From positions 1-64,000 of the forward strand of contig JAUCSE010000047.1 of assembly GCA_030445275.1 (NCBI GenBank): a stretch of DNA of 64,000 nt, in the 5' to 3' direction. Both the position numbers and the translations under genes were made by a program. Shown piece after piece: positions 37,577-47,107 of this stretch. This DNA comes from Mucilaginibacter sp. Its GTDB lineage: Bacteria; Bacteroidota; Bacteroidia; Sphingobacteriales; Sphingobacteriaceae. The notes under the pieces are model-generated. The model searched no databases, was not told where the DNA came from, and was given only the letters and a program-made list of their open reading frames with translations. Within the stretch, counting starts at the first letter, position 1. Each line of letters opens with the position of its first letter.

Positions 37577-37972
37577 TTAGCTATAGAATTTTTCTATAGA
37601 GATCCTCAGCCCGTCTATCTCATATCTTCTATTTACAATGAGGTTATCTACCTGCGTCCATAGATCGGGGTTCTGTTTCCAAAAAGTGTGATCAATCCTT
37701 AGTACATTAACCAACAGATCACCTTCATACAGATCGCCTTCGGCAAACAGATCATCATTAAGCTTTTCGATAGCAAGAGGTATAAGATAGGGTAAACCAT
37801 AATCCTGCCCTATCATAAGCCTTAGGTCTTCAATCGTATACTCATTAAGCGGAACCTTTATTAATTCCAGGCAACGTTTAATAAGCTGCGTTGATGCCTC
37901 CCCCAAATCATCCGAATTCGTTTTCTCTAAATTGAAAAGCGATTTATATTGCCAGTTATTTTCGCGCTTCAT
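37577..37972 (-). CDS. CdiI-like contact-dependent inhibition immunity protein
   Basis: A 131-aa soluble protein. The segment TQLIKRCLELIKVPLNEYTIEDLRLMIGQDYGLPYLIPLAIEKL (about 28-72) fits the family annotated as 'contact-dependent growth inhibition system immunity protein' (CdiI_3 type). The following EGDLYEGDLLVNVL supports it. Such proteins neutralise a toxin C-terminal domain; no CdiA, Rhs or other toxin gene is in the window, so it is an orphan. It is bracketed by two copies of a dispersed repeat and convergent with the GH19-like gene. Assignment is from memory of the family, not a search. Confidence 0.7.
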   Translation of the reverse strand: MKRENNWQYKSLFNLEKTNSDDLGEASTQLIKRCLELIKVPLNEYTIEDLRLMIGQDYGLPYLIPLAIEKLNDDLFAEGDLYEGDLLVNVLRIDHTFWKQNPDLWTQVDNLIVNRRYEIDGLRISIEKFYS

Positions 37973-37984
37973 ACCTTTGCTTTA

Positions 37985-38083
37985 AGTTGTCTAAACTTTG
38001 ATTTATGGGATTAAAGGATTACTACGATTCCTGAAAAAATCCAGGAAATCCCTTAATCTGTTTAATCCCGGTTCAGACAAAAT
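37985..38083. repeat. TTGTCTAAAC...GGTTCAGACAAAA inverted repeat, right copy
   Basis: TTGTCTAAACTTTGATTT then GGATTAAAGGATTACTACG; centre CCTGAAAAAATCCAGG; then AATCCCTTAATCTG and CCCGGTTCAGACAAAA. The left half resembles 37527-37571. Confidence 0.6.
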
Positions 38084-38090
38084 CAACCGT

Positions 38091-38261
38091 TTACTGCCCG
38101 CCTGTTTTCAGGTACATATAAACTATACCGCCAACTACAATGATGGCCAGTACAATAAGCCCGGTTACGCCCTTACGCTTGTCCTGGCGCATGAGCCATA
38201 TTAAAAATACCACCAATGGCAGCACAAAAACCGCCCAGAAAATTAGTGAAGGAATGTTCAT
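38091..38261 (-). CDS. small two-helix membrane protein (56 aa)
   Basis: ATG at 38261, stop at 38091-38093. The protein begins MNIPSLIFWAVFVLPLVVFL, continues IWLMRQDKRKGVTG and ends LKTGGQ. It has two hydrophobic segments (about 5-24 and 33-51) joined by a basic loop (RQDKRK), so both termini are predicted outside and the loop in the cytoplasm. It is too short for most ORF cut-offs. It follows tsaD on the same strand about 100 bp away, with an AT-rich palindrome between. Function unknown. Confidence 0.65.
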   Translation of the reverse strand: MNIPSLIFWAVFVLPLVVFLIWLMRQDKRKGVTGLIVLAIIVVGGIVYMYLKTGGQ

Positions 38262-38269
38262 CTTTTAAT

Positions 38270-38361
38270 TAGTGAATTATTGAATTAGTGATTATTACCA
38301 ATTAATGAGTTATTGAATTATAGATATAGCATAAAATCTTTTCAATTCAATAAATCACTAA
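38270..38361. repeat. AT-rich palindrome AATTAGTGAATTATTG / CAATAAATCACTAATT
   Basis: Repeated words TTAGTGA, ATTATTGAATTAG and the complement AATCACTAATT. It abuts the tsaD stop codon; a related one lies upstream of tsaD (39366-39490). Confidence 0.55.
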
Positions 38362-39363
38362 TTAAAACGGCATCCTTGCCAGTGGCGCTATCTGCTGCCC
38401 GGCAAATTCGCCTTTTAAATATTTATAGTAACCGGCAATGGCTATCATGGCCGCGTTATCAGTACAGTATTCCATTTTGGGGACAAAGCTTTCCCAACCG
38501 TTTTTAGTGCATAGTTCTTGTAAGCCTAAACGCAATCCTGTATTCGCCGATACCCCTCCTGCCAGCGCAATCTGTTTGATGCCTTGTGCCTGTGCAGCTT
38601 TCTGCAGCTTGTTAAGCAATATGGTCACGATACGTTTTTCTACAGAGGCACAAATATCAGGCAGGTTCTGGTTGATAAAATCGGGGTTCTTAGCTACGTT
38701 ATCCCTTATAAAATATAGTATAGAGGTCTTTAACCCGCTAAAGCTATAATCATATCCCGGAATTTGCGGTTCCGGAAATTTATAGGCATCAGAATTACCC
38801 TGGCGCGCGTATTTATCAATCAGCGGACCACCCGGATAAGGTAATCCCAGGATCTTGCTGGTTTTATCCATGGCCTCGCCCGCAGCATCATCAATGGTTT
38901 GGCCTATCACCTGCATGTCAAAATAATCGTTCACCAAAACTATTTGCGTATGCCCGCCTGATACGGTGAGACATAAAAACGGAAATGTTGGTTTATGATC
39001 GCCAATAAAATGGGCTAAAATATGGGCCTGCATGTGGTTTATATCAATGAGTGGAAGGTTTTTAGCCAGTGCGAATGCCTTGGCAAATGATACCCCAACT
39101 AAAAGTGAGCCTAAAAGTCCGGGGCCGCGCGTAAAAGCTACTGCATCGATATCATTTTTGTTTACTTTTGCGTTCAATAGTGCTTGTTGAACGGCAGGAA
39201 CAATATTTTGCTGATGAACCCTTGAGGCAAGCTCAGGGACAACGCCTCCATATGCTTCGTGAATGGTTTGATTAGCAATTACATTGCTCAGTATCACCCC
39301 GTCAACACAAACAGATGCAGAGGTTTCATCACATGAAGATTCAATTCCTAAAATTACAGACAC
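38362..39363 (-). CDS. tsaD: tRNA N6-threonylcarbamoyladenosine transferase TsaD
   Basis: A 333-aa ASKHA-fold protein with GIESSCDETSASV at the N-terminus, the metal-binding HMQAH (about 109-113), SGGHTQIV (phosphate loop), and the C-terminal LAGGVSANTGLR and CTDNAAMIA. It transfers threonylcarbamoyl to A37 of ANN-decoding tRNAs with TsaB and TsaE, not encoded here. The divergent arrangement with tamB is common in Bacteroidota. Confidence 0.97.
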   Translation of the reverse strand: MSVILGIESSCDETSASVCVDGVILSNVIANQTIHEAYGGVVPELASRVHQQNIVPAVQQALLNAKVNKNDIDAVAFTRGPGLLGSLLVGVSFAKAFALAKNLPLIDINHMQAHILAHFIGDHKPTFPFLCLTVSGGHTQIVLVNDYFDMQVIGQTIDDAAGEAMDKTSKILGLPYPGGPLIDKYARQGNSDAYKFPEPQIPGYDYSFSGLKTSILYFIRDNVAKNPDFINQNLPDICASVEKRIVTILLNKLQKAAQAQGIKQIALAGGVSANTGLRLGLQELCTKNGWESFVPKMEYCTDNAAMIAIAGYYKYLKGEFAGQQIAPLARMPF

Positions 39364-39365
39364 GT

Positions 39366-39490
39366 TATTAATTATTGAATTGTTGAATTAGTGAATTAGC
39401 GATTTATTAAAATTTAGCAAACTATCATCCTTTTAAATTGTAACATGATTTTAGTTATTCAATAAATCAATAATTCAGTAAATCAATCAT
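39366..39490. repeat. AT-rich palindrome between tsaD and tamB
   Basis: TTATTGAATTGTTGAATTAG and TGAATTAGCGATTTATT on the left; TTATTCAATAAATCAATAAT and TTCAGTAAATCAATC on the right. It occupies most of the divergent promoter region. Confidence 0.5.
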
Positions 39491-39538
39491 TAAAAAGGCA
39501 AAGTTATTAAAAAAGTACTCAATATAGCGTTAGGAATA

Positions 39539-42500
39539 GTGTTGTTCATTTTATTGACACTGAGCATACTTTTACTGGCCTTTCAATTTAAACCGGTACA
39601 AACCTGGGCGGCAAAACAGGCCGCTGCATACCTGACGGACGAGCTGCATACCAAGGTAGATGTGAAAAGCTTGTACATCAGACCATTCACTTCTGTGGTA
39701 CTGGAGGGACTATATGTGCTTGATAAAAAGCAGGACACTTTGCTAAGCACGCCCAAGCTGGCTGTTGATATTAACGGTTTTTCGTTGGTTACCAGCATCA
39801 AAAACAGGATAATCAATTTTGAATCTATCGAGCTGAATAATGGCTCCTTTTACCTCAAGAAACAAAAAGACAGCACCACCAACCTGAAATTCATTCTTGA
39901 TTATTTTAACTCTGGCGATACTACTAAAAAGGCCCCCAGCAAACCCTGGAGGCTTAATTTCGACAAAATAGTTGTTAATAATTTTCATTTCCGCTACAAA
40001 AACCAACTAGTTGATACCGTAGAGAACAAGGTTAACTTTGATGATATTGATGTAACCCATTTCAGTACAGTGGTTACCGGTATGGACATTAAGAACCATT
40101 TGTTTAAGGGCAATGTTCAAAACCTTACCCTGCAGGAAAAAAGCGGTTTTTACGTTAAAAACTTCACCGCGCACACTACTATTGATACTAACCAGATTAT
40201 CCTGAAGCATCTGGCTATCCAAACCAAACATTCTGATCTCAAGGATTATTTCAGAATGCGTTTTAAATCATTTGATGATTTTGACAACTTTGAAAACCGG
40301 GTAAATATGGATGCCGACTTCAAAGCATCGCGTATATCATCAACAGATATTGCCTACTTTACCAGCGGTATGGGCAAGGTAAGTTTTGACCTGGGTATTG
40401 AAGGGCAGGTTAAAGGTTTAGTGAACAACCTAAAAGCCAAACATGTTACTATTAGCGGCGGACAGGCCACCTTTGTTAGAGGCGACTTTAATTTGAGGGG
40501 ATTGCCAGATTGGGATAATACTTTCCTTGAATTGAAATTTGACCAGGTGGCATCAAATAAAAAGGATATGGATTATCTGATTAGTCATTTCTCTGGTTCG
40601 CCCAACATGAAAGTGCCTGCTATCATTGGCAAATTTGGCAATATTAATTTTACCGGCAGGTTCACCGGCTTACAAAATGATTTTGTAGCTTATGGTATTT
40701 TTAAAACCGGACTAGGCAGATTTGACTCAGACATTAACCTTAAAATTGATAAAAAGGGAATCCCAAGCTACAGCGGCAAGGTAAATGTCTTGAACTTCGA
40801 TATAGGCAATCTGCTTGATGAAAATACCTTGGGCCGCACTACCTTTAATGCCGATATACAAGGCAGTGGCGATGAGCTAAAAAACCTGGGTATAAAGGTT
40901 GATGCCAACATTAACACCATTGATTTTAAAGGCTATACCTATAATAAACTCACCGTAAACGGCACATTCGTTAAAAAACTGGCCAATGCGCATATCACCA
41001 TAAATGATAAAAACGTAAAACTCGACTTAAAGGGCAGTGTTAACTTAAATCCGGCATTGCCTGCATATGATCTGGCGGCAACCATTAATGATGCCAACCT
41101 GAACAAGCTTAAACTAATTAATGATACCGTTACGATAAGCACTAAGCTAAAAACCGCGTTTTCGGGCAACAGTATTGATAATATAAGAGGCAATATTTTA
41201 TTCTCGCCTGCCCGGGTGGTTGACCCGCGGAATAATTACCTGGTTGACTCTTTATACCTGGCCGCCACCGGACAAGGCAATAACCGGGAAATAGTCCTAA
41301 AATCAGACTTTGCTGATGGTAACATTAAAGGAAGTTTTGACTTGGCTACCCTGCCATCGTATTTTAAAACAATTGCAAAAAAGTATATCCCTTCTATTAA
41401 AACAACTATTGTTACACCCAGGCCAGAGCAATTTGAGTTTAGCCTTAACCTTAAAAATACCGACCCACTTACCGCCATATTTGTACCTAGCTTAAAAATA
41501 CCCGATCGCGGAACCTTGATAGGGCAGTTTAACTCCGAAACCAAGATAGCTTCCTTATCGGGATACATCAAAACCTTTAAATATGATAAAATTGTTTTCC
41601 ATGATTTTATTATAGATGAAAACATAACAGATAGCATGCTGGGCCTCAACGTATCATTAAGCCGGGTTGACCTCACCGATAGCTTGTTTGTTAAGGACAT
41701 TAACATTACCAATTTCCTTAAAAACGACAGTTTAAACTTTAACGTTAAACTATCAGATAAAAACGCGGTGAACCAGCTTGACCTTTACGGTTTGGTTGAA
41801 TTTGGACGCGATACTACCGCCAAACTAAAACTGCTGCCATCAGATGTGATATTGGAAAAAGCAAAATGGCATATACAGGATCAGGTTCGTATACGTTTAT
41901 TGGATGGTAAAACCCAGGTATCAGGTTTTGAGCTGTCAAACGGTTTACAAAAGGTACGTATAGACGGGTTTATATCTGATAACCCTGCGGACGAGCTCAA
42001 GCTGTCGTTCGAGAAGTTTAATATGCGCACATTTAACCAGCTTACCCGAACCTCAGGCATATATTTAAGGGGCGCTTTGAACGGAGATGTTAAGTTTACC
42101 TCCATCATTAAATCGCCGGGAGTTGATGCGCATTTAACCATCGATTCATTGACCATGAACAGAACACTCATTGGCAATGTGAAACTGGAATCAACCCTGG
42201 GCAATGATCGTAAACAGGCCAATATCAATTTAAACATCCTTAACCGCGGCCTGGAAACCATGAAAGTTGCCGGTATTTATTCCTTTGGACATGATACCGA
42301 CGATAACCTTGATTTTGATATTAAAATGAACCAGACCGAGGCTATTATCTTTACGCCTTTCATCAAGGATCTGGTATCAAACGTTAAAGGACAAATTTCA
42401 ACAGACCTTAAACTCACCGGAAAACCGAAAAATCCGCAGTTGAACGGTACGCTGACACTCGAGAATACCGGTGTTACCGTTAACTACTTAAAAACCGCCT

Positions 42501-43981
42501 ACACCGTTAATAATAAACTGGATGTTAATAACAGCGTTATTAATATTAAAGACATGGTGCTGAAAGATTACAAGGGCGGTACCGGTACAGCAAACGGAAC
42601 CGTTAATTTGAACAACCTTTCAAACCCTGATATACAGGTGGTACTTGTTGCCCATAATTTGATGGCATTAAATACCACCTTTAAAGACAATCATATTTAC
42701 TATGGTACTGCATTTGGAACCGGTACATTTAGTTTTAAGGGTCCGGTTGATAACATGAAGATAGATATTACTGCCCGTACAGAAGCAGGCACGGTATTCA
42801 ATATCCCGCTCAATACCTCATCAACAGCCAGTGATTATGATTTTATAAGATTTGTAGGCCATAAGGATACCATGAAAGTTGCCGACAAAGGGCGGGCCTT
42901 TAGTGGCGTTACCCTTAACTTTGACCTCAGCGCCGACGAAAAAACAATTGTTAAAATAACTACTGATTATGGTTTATTGGAAGGCAGCGGCGTAGCTAAC
43001 AATTTAAAGCTTAACATTAACAGTTTGGGCGATTTTGAAATGTACGGCGACTTTTTGATAAGCACCGGTAAGTTTGAGTTTACAGCTAAAGACTTTATCA
43101 GCAAAAACTTCACAGTGAGCCAGGGTGGTACCATCAGGTGGACAGGTAACCCATCAAATGCCGAGATAAACCTGAAAGCGCTTTACGAATTGCGCACAAG
43201 TAAGGCACCGCTTTATACAGCTGCAGGCATACAAACGCCAACCTCTACGCAAACAACCCTGGTACAGGCACAACTGTTACTCACCAAATCATTATTGCAA
43301 CCCGTAATTGATTTTGATTTTAACTTCCCTACAGATCCATCGGTAAAGGATGATCTGGCTACATACCTGGCCGATAACAATAACCGCAGTCAGCAGGCCA
43401 TCAGCATTATTGTGCGTCGTACTTTTTCGTCAAATAACAATAACAATTTAACTAACCAGCTTTCGGGCACGGCGCTCCAGGCGGTGAGCGAATTTGCATT
43501 TAATAAACTGAACACCCTGATATCCCAATCAAATATCAAAAACTTCGATTTGAATATACGCTCATTTAATGAAGCCAGTGCCTCGTTAAGGTTTTTCAGT
43601 AACCGCTTATCATTTAATGGTAGTTTATTTACCAACAATGGCTCAAATGACCCCTTTAATACAAGCAACAGCTTGTTTAATTCAAGCTTAAGCAAGGATT
43701 TTGAAGCCCTGTACCAGATCAGGAAGGACGGTAACCTTACAGCCAGATATTCCTACAGGCTTTTAAATAATACCACATTGAATTCGCTAAACAGCGATGC
43801 CATTCCGCAATATGTTAGTGGCTTTGGTTTAGTGTATACCCGTGACTTTGATACGTTTGGCGAGTTTATCAAGAGTATTTTTAGGAAGAGCCGGACCGAC
43901 AGGGCACCGATAACTCCCACACCTGTAGCGCCAGCAGGCAGCAACCAACCGGCAACCAAAAAGGAGGACGATGAGAATTAA
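39539..43981 (+). CDS. tamB: translocation/assembly module TamB (AsmA-like, DUF490)
   Basis: A protein of at least 1480 aa: an N-terminal transmembrane anchor followed by KPVQTWAAKQAAAYLTDEL (about 18-36), a very long beta-strand-rich repeat region, and the C-terminal TamB/DUF490 domain (about 1100-1450, with GDFLISTGKFEFTAKDFISKNF and GGTIRWTGNPSNAEINLKA). It spans the periplasm and helps assemble outer-membrane proteins or move lipids. The start is uncertain: 39539 is a GTG within the hydrophobic segment. The open frame continues upstream and from 39506 reads I-KKVLNIALGIVLF, which looks like the true anchor start, but the codon there is ATT. Confidence 0.93.
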   Translation: MLFILLTLSILLLAFQFKPVQTWAAKQAAAYLTDELHTKVDVKSLYIRPFTSVVLEGLYVLDKKQDTLLSTPKLAVDINGFSLVTSIKNRIINFESIELNNGSFYLKKQKDSTTNLKFILDYFNSGDTTKKAPSKPWRLNFDKIVVNNFHFRYKNQLVDTVENKVNFDDIDVTHFSTVVTGMDIKNHLFKGNVQNLTLQEKSGFYVKNFTAHTTIDTNQIILKHLAIQTKHSDLKDYFRMRFKSFDDFDNFENRVNMDADFKASRISSTDIAYFTSGMGKVSFDLGIEGQVKGLVNNLKAKHVTISGGQATFVRGDFNLRGLPDWDNTFLELKFDQVASNKKDMDYLISHFSGSPNMKVPAIIGKFGNINFTGRFTGLQNDFVAYGIFKTGLGRFDSDINLKIDKKGIPSYSGKVNVLNFDIGNLLDENTLGRTTFNADIQGSGDELKNLGIKVDANINTIDFKGYTYNKLTVNGTFVKKLANAHITINDKNVKLDLKGSVNLNPALPAYDLAATINDANLNKLKLINDTVTISTKLKTAFSGNSIDNIRGNILFSPARVVDPRNNYLVDSLYLAATGQGNNREIVLKSDFADGNIKGSFDLATLPSYFKTIAKKYIPSIKTTIVTPRPEQFEFSLNLKNTDPLTAIFVPSLKIPDRGTLIGQFNSETKIASLSGYIKTFKYDKIVFHDFIIDENITDSMLGLNVSLSRVDLTDSLFVKDINITNFLKNDSLNFNVKLSDKNAVNQLDLYGLVEFGRDTTAKLKLLPSDVILEKAKWHIQDQVRIRLLDGKTQVSGFELSNGLQKVRIDGFISDNPADELKLSFEKFNMRTFNQLTRTSGIYLRGALNGDVKFTSIIKSPGVDAHLTIDSLTMNRTLIGNVKLESTLGNDRKQANINLNILNRGLETMKVAGIYSFGHDTDDNLDFDIKMNQTEAIIFTPFIKDLVSNVKGQISTDLKLTGKPKNPQLNGTLTLENTGVTVNYLKTAYTVNNKLDVNNSVINIKDMVLKDYKGGTGTANGTVNLNNLSNPDIQVVLVAHNLMALNTTFKDNHIYYGTAFGTGTFSFKGPVDNMKIDITARTEAGTVFNIPLNTSSTASDYDFIRFVGHKDTMKVADKGRAFSGVTLNFDLSADEKTIVKITTDYGLLEGSGVANNLKLNINSLGDFEMYGDFLISTGKFEFTAKDFISKNFTVSQGGTIRWTGNPSNAEINLKALYELRTSKAPLYTAAGIQTPTSTQTTLVQAQLLLTKSLLQPVIDFDFNFPTDPSVKDDLATYLADNNNRSQQAISIIVRRTFSSNNNNNLTNQLSGTALQAVSEFAFNKLNTLISQSNIKNFDLNIRSFNEASASLRFFSNRLSFNGSLFTNNGSNDPFNTSNSLFNSSLSKDFEALYQIRKDGNLTARYSYRLLNNTTLNSLNSDAIPQYVSGFGLVYTRDFDTFGEFIKSIFRKSRTDRAPITPTPVAPAGSNQPATKKEDDEN

Positions 43982-44041
43982 CTAATGTAAGCTCAGGATA
44001 AATAATGTCATTTCGAACGAGGTACGGGGTCGAAAAAGGAC

Positions 44042-44115
44042 TGTCACCCTGAGCTTGTCGAAGGGTCGCGCGCAGAGGCCCCACCCACTATGCTTCGACA
44101 AGCTCAGCATGACAG
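44042..44115. repeat. class IV palindromic repeat, copy 2
   Basis: TGTCACCCTGAGCTTGTCG, then AAGGGTCGCGCGCAGAGGCC, then CTTCGACAAGCTCAGC and ATGACA. A TGTCATTTCGAACGAGG fragment (class I left end) lies just upstream at about 44007. It lies between convergent tamB and ribBA and may act as a shared hairpin. Confidence 0.7.
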
Positions 44116-44149
44116 CCAAATGTAAATGCATAAGATTTAGAATATCTTA

Positions 44150-45355
44150 TTAATGATCGCGCATAATAGCGTGATCCATTTTATCTCTTTTGGTACGCAA
44201 ATATGATTCGTTATGCGGGTTTGAAGCTATCTCAATAGGCACATTTTCAACCACTTCCAAGCCATAGCCAATAAGACCGGCCCGTTTTTTTGGATTATTG
44301 GTCATCAGGCGCATTTTGGAAACACCCAGGCTGCGTAATATCTGCGCACCGATACCATAATCGCGTTGATCCATTTTAAAACCTAACTTAATATTAGCCT
44401 CCACAGTATCTAAACCGCTTTCTTGTAAATGATATGCCTTGAGTTTATTGATCAGGCCAATACCCCGGCCCTCCTGGTTCATATACACTACAACACCTTT
44501 ACCTTCCTGACTGATCATCTCCATAGCTTTGTGCAGCTGCGGACCGCAATCGCAGCGGCATGAGCCAAAAATATCGCCGGTAACGCATGAACTATGCACG
44601 CGAACCAAAACAGGCTCACCGGGCTCCCAGGTACCTTTAATAAGGGCCAGGTGATTTTCGCCGGTATCCAGTTGGGTGTAGCCAATCATATCAAAATCGC
44701 CCCATTCAGTTGGCATTTTTACCGATACCTCTTTCCTTACCAGGGTTTCGGCATTTAAACGGTAAGCTATCAGATCTTTGATGGATACAATTTTGAGGTC
44801 AAATTCCTTTGCCATGATCAACAGATCAGGCAGGCGGGCCATATCGCCATCCTCCTTCATAATTTCGCATATTACACCTGCAGGCTCAAATCCGGCTAAA
44901 ACAGCCAGATCAATAGCAGCCTCAGTATGGCCTGACCGGCGCAGCACACCGCCATCTTTGGCTATCAGCGGAAATATATGTCCCGGGCGACCCAGATCCT
45001 CTGGTTTTATTGCAGGATCAATTAAGGCCAACGAGGTTTTTGACCTGTCAGAAGCCGAAATTCCTGTTGTGCAACCATGCCCAAGCAAGTCAACAGAAAC
45101 TGTAAAGTTAGTTTCGTGCGAGGTGGTATTATGGCTTACCATAGGTTGCAGCTCAAGCTCACGGGCACGCTGCTGGGTAATGGGCGCACATACCAGCCCA
45201 CGGCCATGGCGAACCATAAAGTTTATGGCCTCGGGTGTGGCATTGCGTGCCGCTGTTAAAAAATCGCCTTCGTTTTCGCGGTCCTCGTCATCAACTACGA
45301 TGATCATTTTACCGGCTTTTATATCTTCAATTGCTTCGTGTATCGTGTTTAGCAT
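44150..45355 (-). CDS. ribBA: bifunctional DHBP synthase / GTP cyclohydrolase II
   Basis: A 401-aa riboflavin-pathway enzyme. The N-terminal half (about 1-200) is 3,4-dihydroxy-2-butanone-4-phosphate synthase ([33 protein letters not shown]). The C-terminal half (about 205-400) is GTP cyclohydrolase II with the zinc cysteines in [18 protein letters not shown] and the QEGRGIGL loop. Both active-site sets look complete. It follows an LptF/G-family gene on the same strand, 211 bp away. Confidence 0.97.
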   Translation of the reverse strand: MLNTIHEAIEDIKAGKMIIVVDDEDRENEGDFLTAARNATPEAINFMVRHGRGLVCAPITQQRARELELQPMVSHNTTSHETNFTVSVDLLGHGCTTGISASDRSKTSLALIDPAIKPEDLGRPGHIFPLIAKDGGVLRRSGHTEAAIDLAVLAGFEPAGVICEIMKEDGDMARLPDLLIMAKEFDLKIVSIKDLIAYRLNAETLVRKEVSVKMPTEWGDFDMIGYTQLDTGENHLALIKGTWEPGEPVLVRVHSSCVTGDIFGSCRCDCGPQLHKAMEMISQEGKGVVVYMNQEGRGIGLINKLKAYHLQESGLDTVEANIKLGFKMDQRDYGIGAQILRSLGVSKMRLMTNNPKKRAGLIGYGLEVVENVPIEIASNPHNESYLRTKRDKMDHAIMRDH

Positions 45356-45388
45356 TATATCTGTATTATTAAGCTCCTTATCAAGAAG

Positions 45389-45470
45389 TTAGCATCAAGC
45401 ATCAGGATTTTTGAAGAGCCTATGAAAAATACGGCTGTCTTGATACCTGATACTAAAACTTGATACTTTA
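45389..45470. repeat. AGCATCAAGCATCAGG / CTTGATACCTGATAC palindrome
   Basis: AGCATCAAGCATCAGGATT faces TCTTGATACCTGATACT, with a second CTTGATACTTT. It lies upstream of ribBA in the 211-bp gap. CAAATTTA at 45477-45484 would read TAAATTTG on the minus strand, a possible ribBA -7 box with a long leader. Confidence 0.45.
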
Positions 45471-45566
45471 TTTAAACAAATTTATGATATATATAAATGA
45501 TTCTGGTCGGTACTGTGTAAAATCCTGAAAGGCAGGGAATACATCCCTATAATGATTACGGTTAAC

Positions 45567-47000
45567 TTAAGCTTTAGTTGCCTTACGCTTAATAAATTTA
45601 TTAAACCAACGCTTATAAAGCTCCATATCAAATATCACAGAATCAGTAGCTGCTTTATATGATAAGAAAAGGCCAATTGGTGTGAGCACGATGATGGCGA
45701 TCCACATGCCAAAAATGATGGAAACATTCCCCGCTTTTACTGATTTTTCGCCTATGGTTGATATGATATAATATATCAGGAAAAAAATCACTGAAATTAC
45801 AACCGGTAAACCCAGGCCGCCTTTGCGGATGATGGCGCCCAGCGGGGCGCCAATTAAAAACAACGCAATACAAGCAGCAGAGAGGGTATACTTTTTTTGC
45901 AGTTCAACCGAATATCTGCGTATGGTTTCTGAATCACTCTTATACCGGTCTGTACGGTTTTTTAATACGTCCTTTATAGACCGAACCTCGGATGCTGCAC
46001 TTGACAAGGCAACTACCTGATCGGTCAGTTTCAGGTTTTTCAACACCCCTGTCTTATCGGCCGGTATAAATTTCTTTCCAACCATCGATTTTGTTGGGAT
46101 CGAAAAATATTTAATATATGGAGTAACCAATTTATAATTCATTACTATACCTCCGTCAATCTGGTGTTGGGTAGAGTCAATGAACTTGTACAGTTGTTTT
46201 AAATTCATCATTTGCGAGGCCGTCTTAAACTCACTTTCGTTGGTACGCGCCAGTTTAAAGCTAGACAGATCAAATTTTTGCTCCGTTTCTTTAAACCGGA
46301 ACCTGGTTAAACGCTGCCTTAAATTGTAGGTGGCTTTGTCGCCGGCGGCCTCTTCATAACTTACACCGTCTTTCAGCTTCAATACCAGGAATTTATCGCC
46401 CATGGTGCGGAACATGGTGCCTTCGCGGGCAATAGTTACATTAACATTATTGTTATCCTCCGTTTTTTTGTAAATCATGATACCGTACAGCCTTTGTCCG
46501 TCGGGATCCTTTTTGCTTACCCGAATGGTATAACCCGGAAAGCTATTGCTAAAAACCCCTTCGGGCAGCAGATCGGCCGATTTTTGTTTTCGGGCATCGT
46601 ACAATAACGAAAAATATTTCAGATTGGCTACCGGCAGCATATAGTCTGAAAAAAAGAACGCGGCAACGCTCAGCACAGATACAATAATGATCATGGGGTA
46701 CATCGCCCTGCGCAAGGATATACCCGCGGCCTTAATAGCTACCAGCTCATAGTTTTCGCCCAGGGCGCCATAAGTCATGATGGTGGAGAGCAGTACCGAC
46801 AGTGGGAGCGCCATTGACACATTGGTGGCCGAGTTGTACATCATCAGTTCAAGAATGGTGTACCAGGCAAAACCCTTACCAATCAAATCGTCAATGTATT
46901 TAAATAAAAATAACATCAACAGTACAAACATGACGATGAAAAGCGTACTTACAAAAGGTCTTATAAACGATTTTAGTAGTAAAAGATGTATCTTCTTCAT
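45567..47000 (-). CDS. LptF/LptG-family permease
   Basis: About 477 aa from the ATG at 47000 (MKKIHLLLLKSFIRPF); the GTG two codons upstream is less likely. There are three N-terminal transmembrane segments (about 14-34, 50-72, 95-120), a periplasmic jellyroll domain (about 125-330) and three C-terminal segments (about 365-455), the usual LptF/G topology. It extracts lipopolysaccharide from the inner membrane with LptB. It is larger than E. coli LptF/G (about 360 aa), as is usual in Bacteroidota. CAAAATTA at 47083-47090 reads TAATTTTG on the minus strand, a possible -7 box. Confidence 0.92.
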   Translation of the reverse strand: MKKIHLLLLKSFIRPFVSTLFIVMFVLLMLFLFKYIDDLIGKGFAWYTILELMMYNSATNVSMALPLSVLLSTIMTYGALGENYELVAIKAAGISLRRAMYPMIIIVSVLSVAAFFFSDYMLPVANLKYFSLLYDARKQKSADLLPEGVFSNSFPGYTIRVSKKDPDGQRLYGIMIYKKTEDNNNVNVTIAREGTMFRTMGDKFLVLKLKDGVSYEEAAGDKATYNLRQRLTRFRFKETEQKFDLSSFKLARTNESEFKTASQMMNLKQLYKFIDSTQHQIDGGIVMNYKLVTPYIKYFSIPTKSMVGKKFIPADKTGVLKNLKLTDQVVALSSAASEVRSIKDVLKNRTDRYKSDSETIRRYSVELQKKYTLSAACIALFLIGAPLGAIIRKGGLGLPVVISVIFFLIYYIISTIGEKSVKAGNVSIIFGMWIAIIVLTPIGLFLSYKAATDSVIFDMELYKRWFNKFIKRKATKA

Positions 47001-47107
47001 CAGCACAATTTGTATAACAGGACAGTGTAAAATCCTCCCGGCAGGTTAATTTTCATTAACGCACAAAAGGTGTTTCACAATACAAAATTAGCTAAAATTA
47101 AATTCCC

